Shown here piece after piece: positions 12,781 through 13,934 of a stretch of DNA of 13,934 bases (position 1 is its first letter; each line of letters starts with the position of its first letter). The position numbers and the translations under genes were made by a program. The notes under the pieces were generated by a model. That model was not told where the DNA came from. It saw only the letters and a program-made list of their open reading frames with translations, and searched no databases. This DNA comes from Methanomicrobiales archaeon (GTDB taxonomy: Archaea; Halobacteriota; Methanomicrobia; Methanomicrobiales; Methanomicrobiaceae), in assembly GCA_012523385.1 (NCBI GenBank), contig JAAYIO010000055.1:1-13934 (forward strand), given 5' to 3'.

Positions 12781-13934
12781 TCACGCAATCGTAATCCTAC
12801 CATCCATTACTGGTGAAATCGGAGAATTCCTCCCAATGTCATCTGCAACAATCTCCATCAAATTCATCGCAGTGTCAAATTTCTTGTCATCAGGCATCTC
12901 TGCAACATAAATATACCCGTCCCCTCCGCCTGCTACGTAGTCAGTCAAGGCAACTGTGTAGGTCGTATCCATCCCAATCGGCACTGCATCGCCAGTATCC
13001 GTCACAACAAACAGATCTTCTATCCGTTCTCCCGCAGATATCACTGTCCCTGTGTCATAATCCATGCAGAACGAATTTCCTTTTGTATTGAGGACAAACT
13101 GCACTCCTGACACCTGCAAAAATCCTCCTGAACGTACCCGTTGGGCACCGGGGCATCCGTCGCCGGCAACGACATACGCAGATGCAGACCGTTCAAGCGT
13201 CTCTTTTACCTCATTCCCCGTCATCTGAATCGTTACAATCCTATTTTCATAGGGGAACATATCGTGTAACGTGAGAGAGGAAATCTCGCCGGAGGGAATG
13301 ATGCAGTCTCCCCGTATTGACCCTGCGCTAATGAAGGCGATATCAACATCGGGAACATTCCTGCAAACGGCATCCGTAATATAATTCCCTGCATTCGTCT
13401 CCCCTGTTCTCAACGTCTTAATCTGGACATCAAGAGGGACAGAGGAATTCCCAATGCTTTCTGAGAGGCTTTCGGTATACATGCTGTAATAGGGGGTAAT
13501 ATACGCAGTGATCGCTTCATCATCTGGCATATCCTCAGTAATAGTGTACTGCTGAATGGCAGTTTGGGTCACAGCACCGTCAATCATCGTAATGTCAACC
13601 GCACCCATCTCTTCACCATATCTTCCGGCATGCACAATGAGAGTCTTTCTGCCGTCATCAAAGGTTATTGTCTCATTCCAGACGGCATGGTCGTGGCCGC
13701 CAATGATCAGATCAATCCCCGGAACCGACTCAGCAAGCGTAATATCATCATATTTTTCCTGATGGGTGAGTGCAATAATGATATCCGCACCCTCCTCTTT
13801 GAGAGCTTTCACCGCTGCATTTCCGATTTCAACAGTGTTCTCATACAGGATGATATCATCACTAAGGATGACAACTTTTTCCAGTTGCGGGGTAATAATC
13901 CCGAACACTCCCACCACTGCCCCGGCAGCATCGA
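12781..13934 (-). CDS. 5'-nucleotidase / UshA-type metallophosphatase (N terminus outside window)
   Basis: These enzymes hydrolyse nucleotides or related phosphate esters, usually at the cell surface. The frame is open to the window edge, so the start, any signal peptide and the first metal motifs are not visible. The end of the metallophosphoesterase domain is seen: ALTHQEKYDD, then LIIGGHDHAVW, whose GGHDH gives metal-binding histidines, and IVHAGRYGEEMG. The C-terminal substrate domain shows NYITDAVCRN, DIAFISAGSIRGD (usual form NxGxIR), FPYENRIVTIQMTG, SGGFLQVSGV and VAGGGDGYIYV. The visible 384 codons are complete to a TGA at 12781-12783. It stands alone with its own terminator. Substrate cannot be told from this part. 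Confidence 0.9.
   Translation of the reverse strand, partial: DAAGAVVGVFGIITPQLEKVVILSDDIILYENTVEIGNAAVKALKEEGADIIIALTHQEKYDDITLAESVPGIDLIIGGHDHAVWNETITFDDGRKTLIVHAGRYGEEMGAVDITMIDGAVTQTAIQQYTITEDMPDDEAITAYITPYYSMYTESLSESIGNSSVPLDVQIKTLRTGETNAGNYITDAVCRNVPDVDIAFISAGSIRGDCIIPSGEISSLTLHDMFPYENRIVTIQMTGNEVKETLERSASAYVVAGDGCPGAQRVRSGGFLQVSGVQFVLNTKGNSFCMDYDTGTVISAGERIEDLFVVTDTGDAVPIGMDTTYTVALTDYVAGGGDGYIYVAEMPDDKKFDTAMNLMEIVADDIGRNSPISPVMDGRITIA

Overview
The window is archaeal and most likely comes from a methanogen of the Methanomicrobia (Methanomicrobiales-like). The reasons are a deoxyhypusine synthase next to pyrF, an archaeal RPA plus its COG3390-type partner, an archaeal CbiZ carrying a Cys-rich tail, archaeal TATA boxes placed for leaderless or short-leader transcripts, and oligo-T terminators. 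No rRNA or tRNA is visible, so the genus is not fixed.

Left part (1-3104), metabolism. The 3' two-thirds of deoxyhypusine synthase overlaps pyrF (orotidine-5'-phosphate decarboxylase). Next comes a 120-aa free-standing Cys-rich protein matching the C-terminal zinc/glycyl-radical end of anaerobic ribonucleotide reductase, with its own TATA box. It is followed by a CbiZ adenosylcobinamide amidohydrolase fused to a Cys-rich domain. A convergent small DUF1858 redox-disulfide protein closes this block.

Middle part (3105-6689), single-stranded DNA binding. A 770-aa RPA large subunit has four tandem OB folds with an exact 116-residue (348-nt) period, a fifth OB-like segment and a zinc finger. It overlaps the RPA-associated protein gene by ATGA. 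An unrecognised 167-aa gene follows.

6710-10858, accessory genes. These are a resolvase-fold/HTH protein that has lost key catalytic arginines; a KhtT/KhtU-like K+/H+ antiporter pair in which khtU carries an in-frame TAA at codon 29; a winged-helix/coiled-coil protein of unknown function; and a 48-aa ORF coupled by ATGA to a class I SAM methyltransferase.

10859-12780, a decayed defence-type region. A MntA/HepT (MNT-HEPN) toxin-antitoxin pair lies between what look like 3'-end remnants of type I restriction-modification genes (HsdM-like tail at 10974-11051, HsdS-like tail at 12547-12645). The AT-rich stretch 11768-12546 has no convincing gene. It carries many copies of the heptamer ATGAAAA/TTTTCAT in both orientations, including three head-to-tail 10-bp units, two equally spaced dyads, and separate perfect palindromes. 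This array is the least explained signal in the window.

Right edge (12781-13934): the C-terminal part of a 5'-nucleotidase/UshA-type metallophosphatase on the minus strand, with its own terminator.
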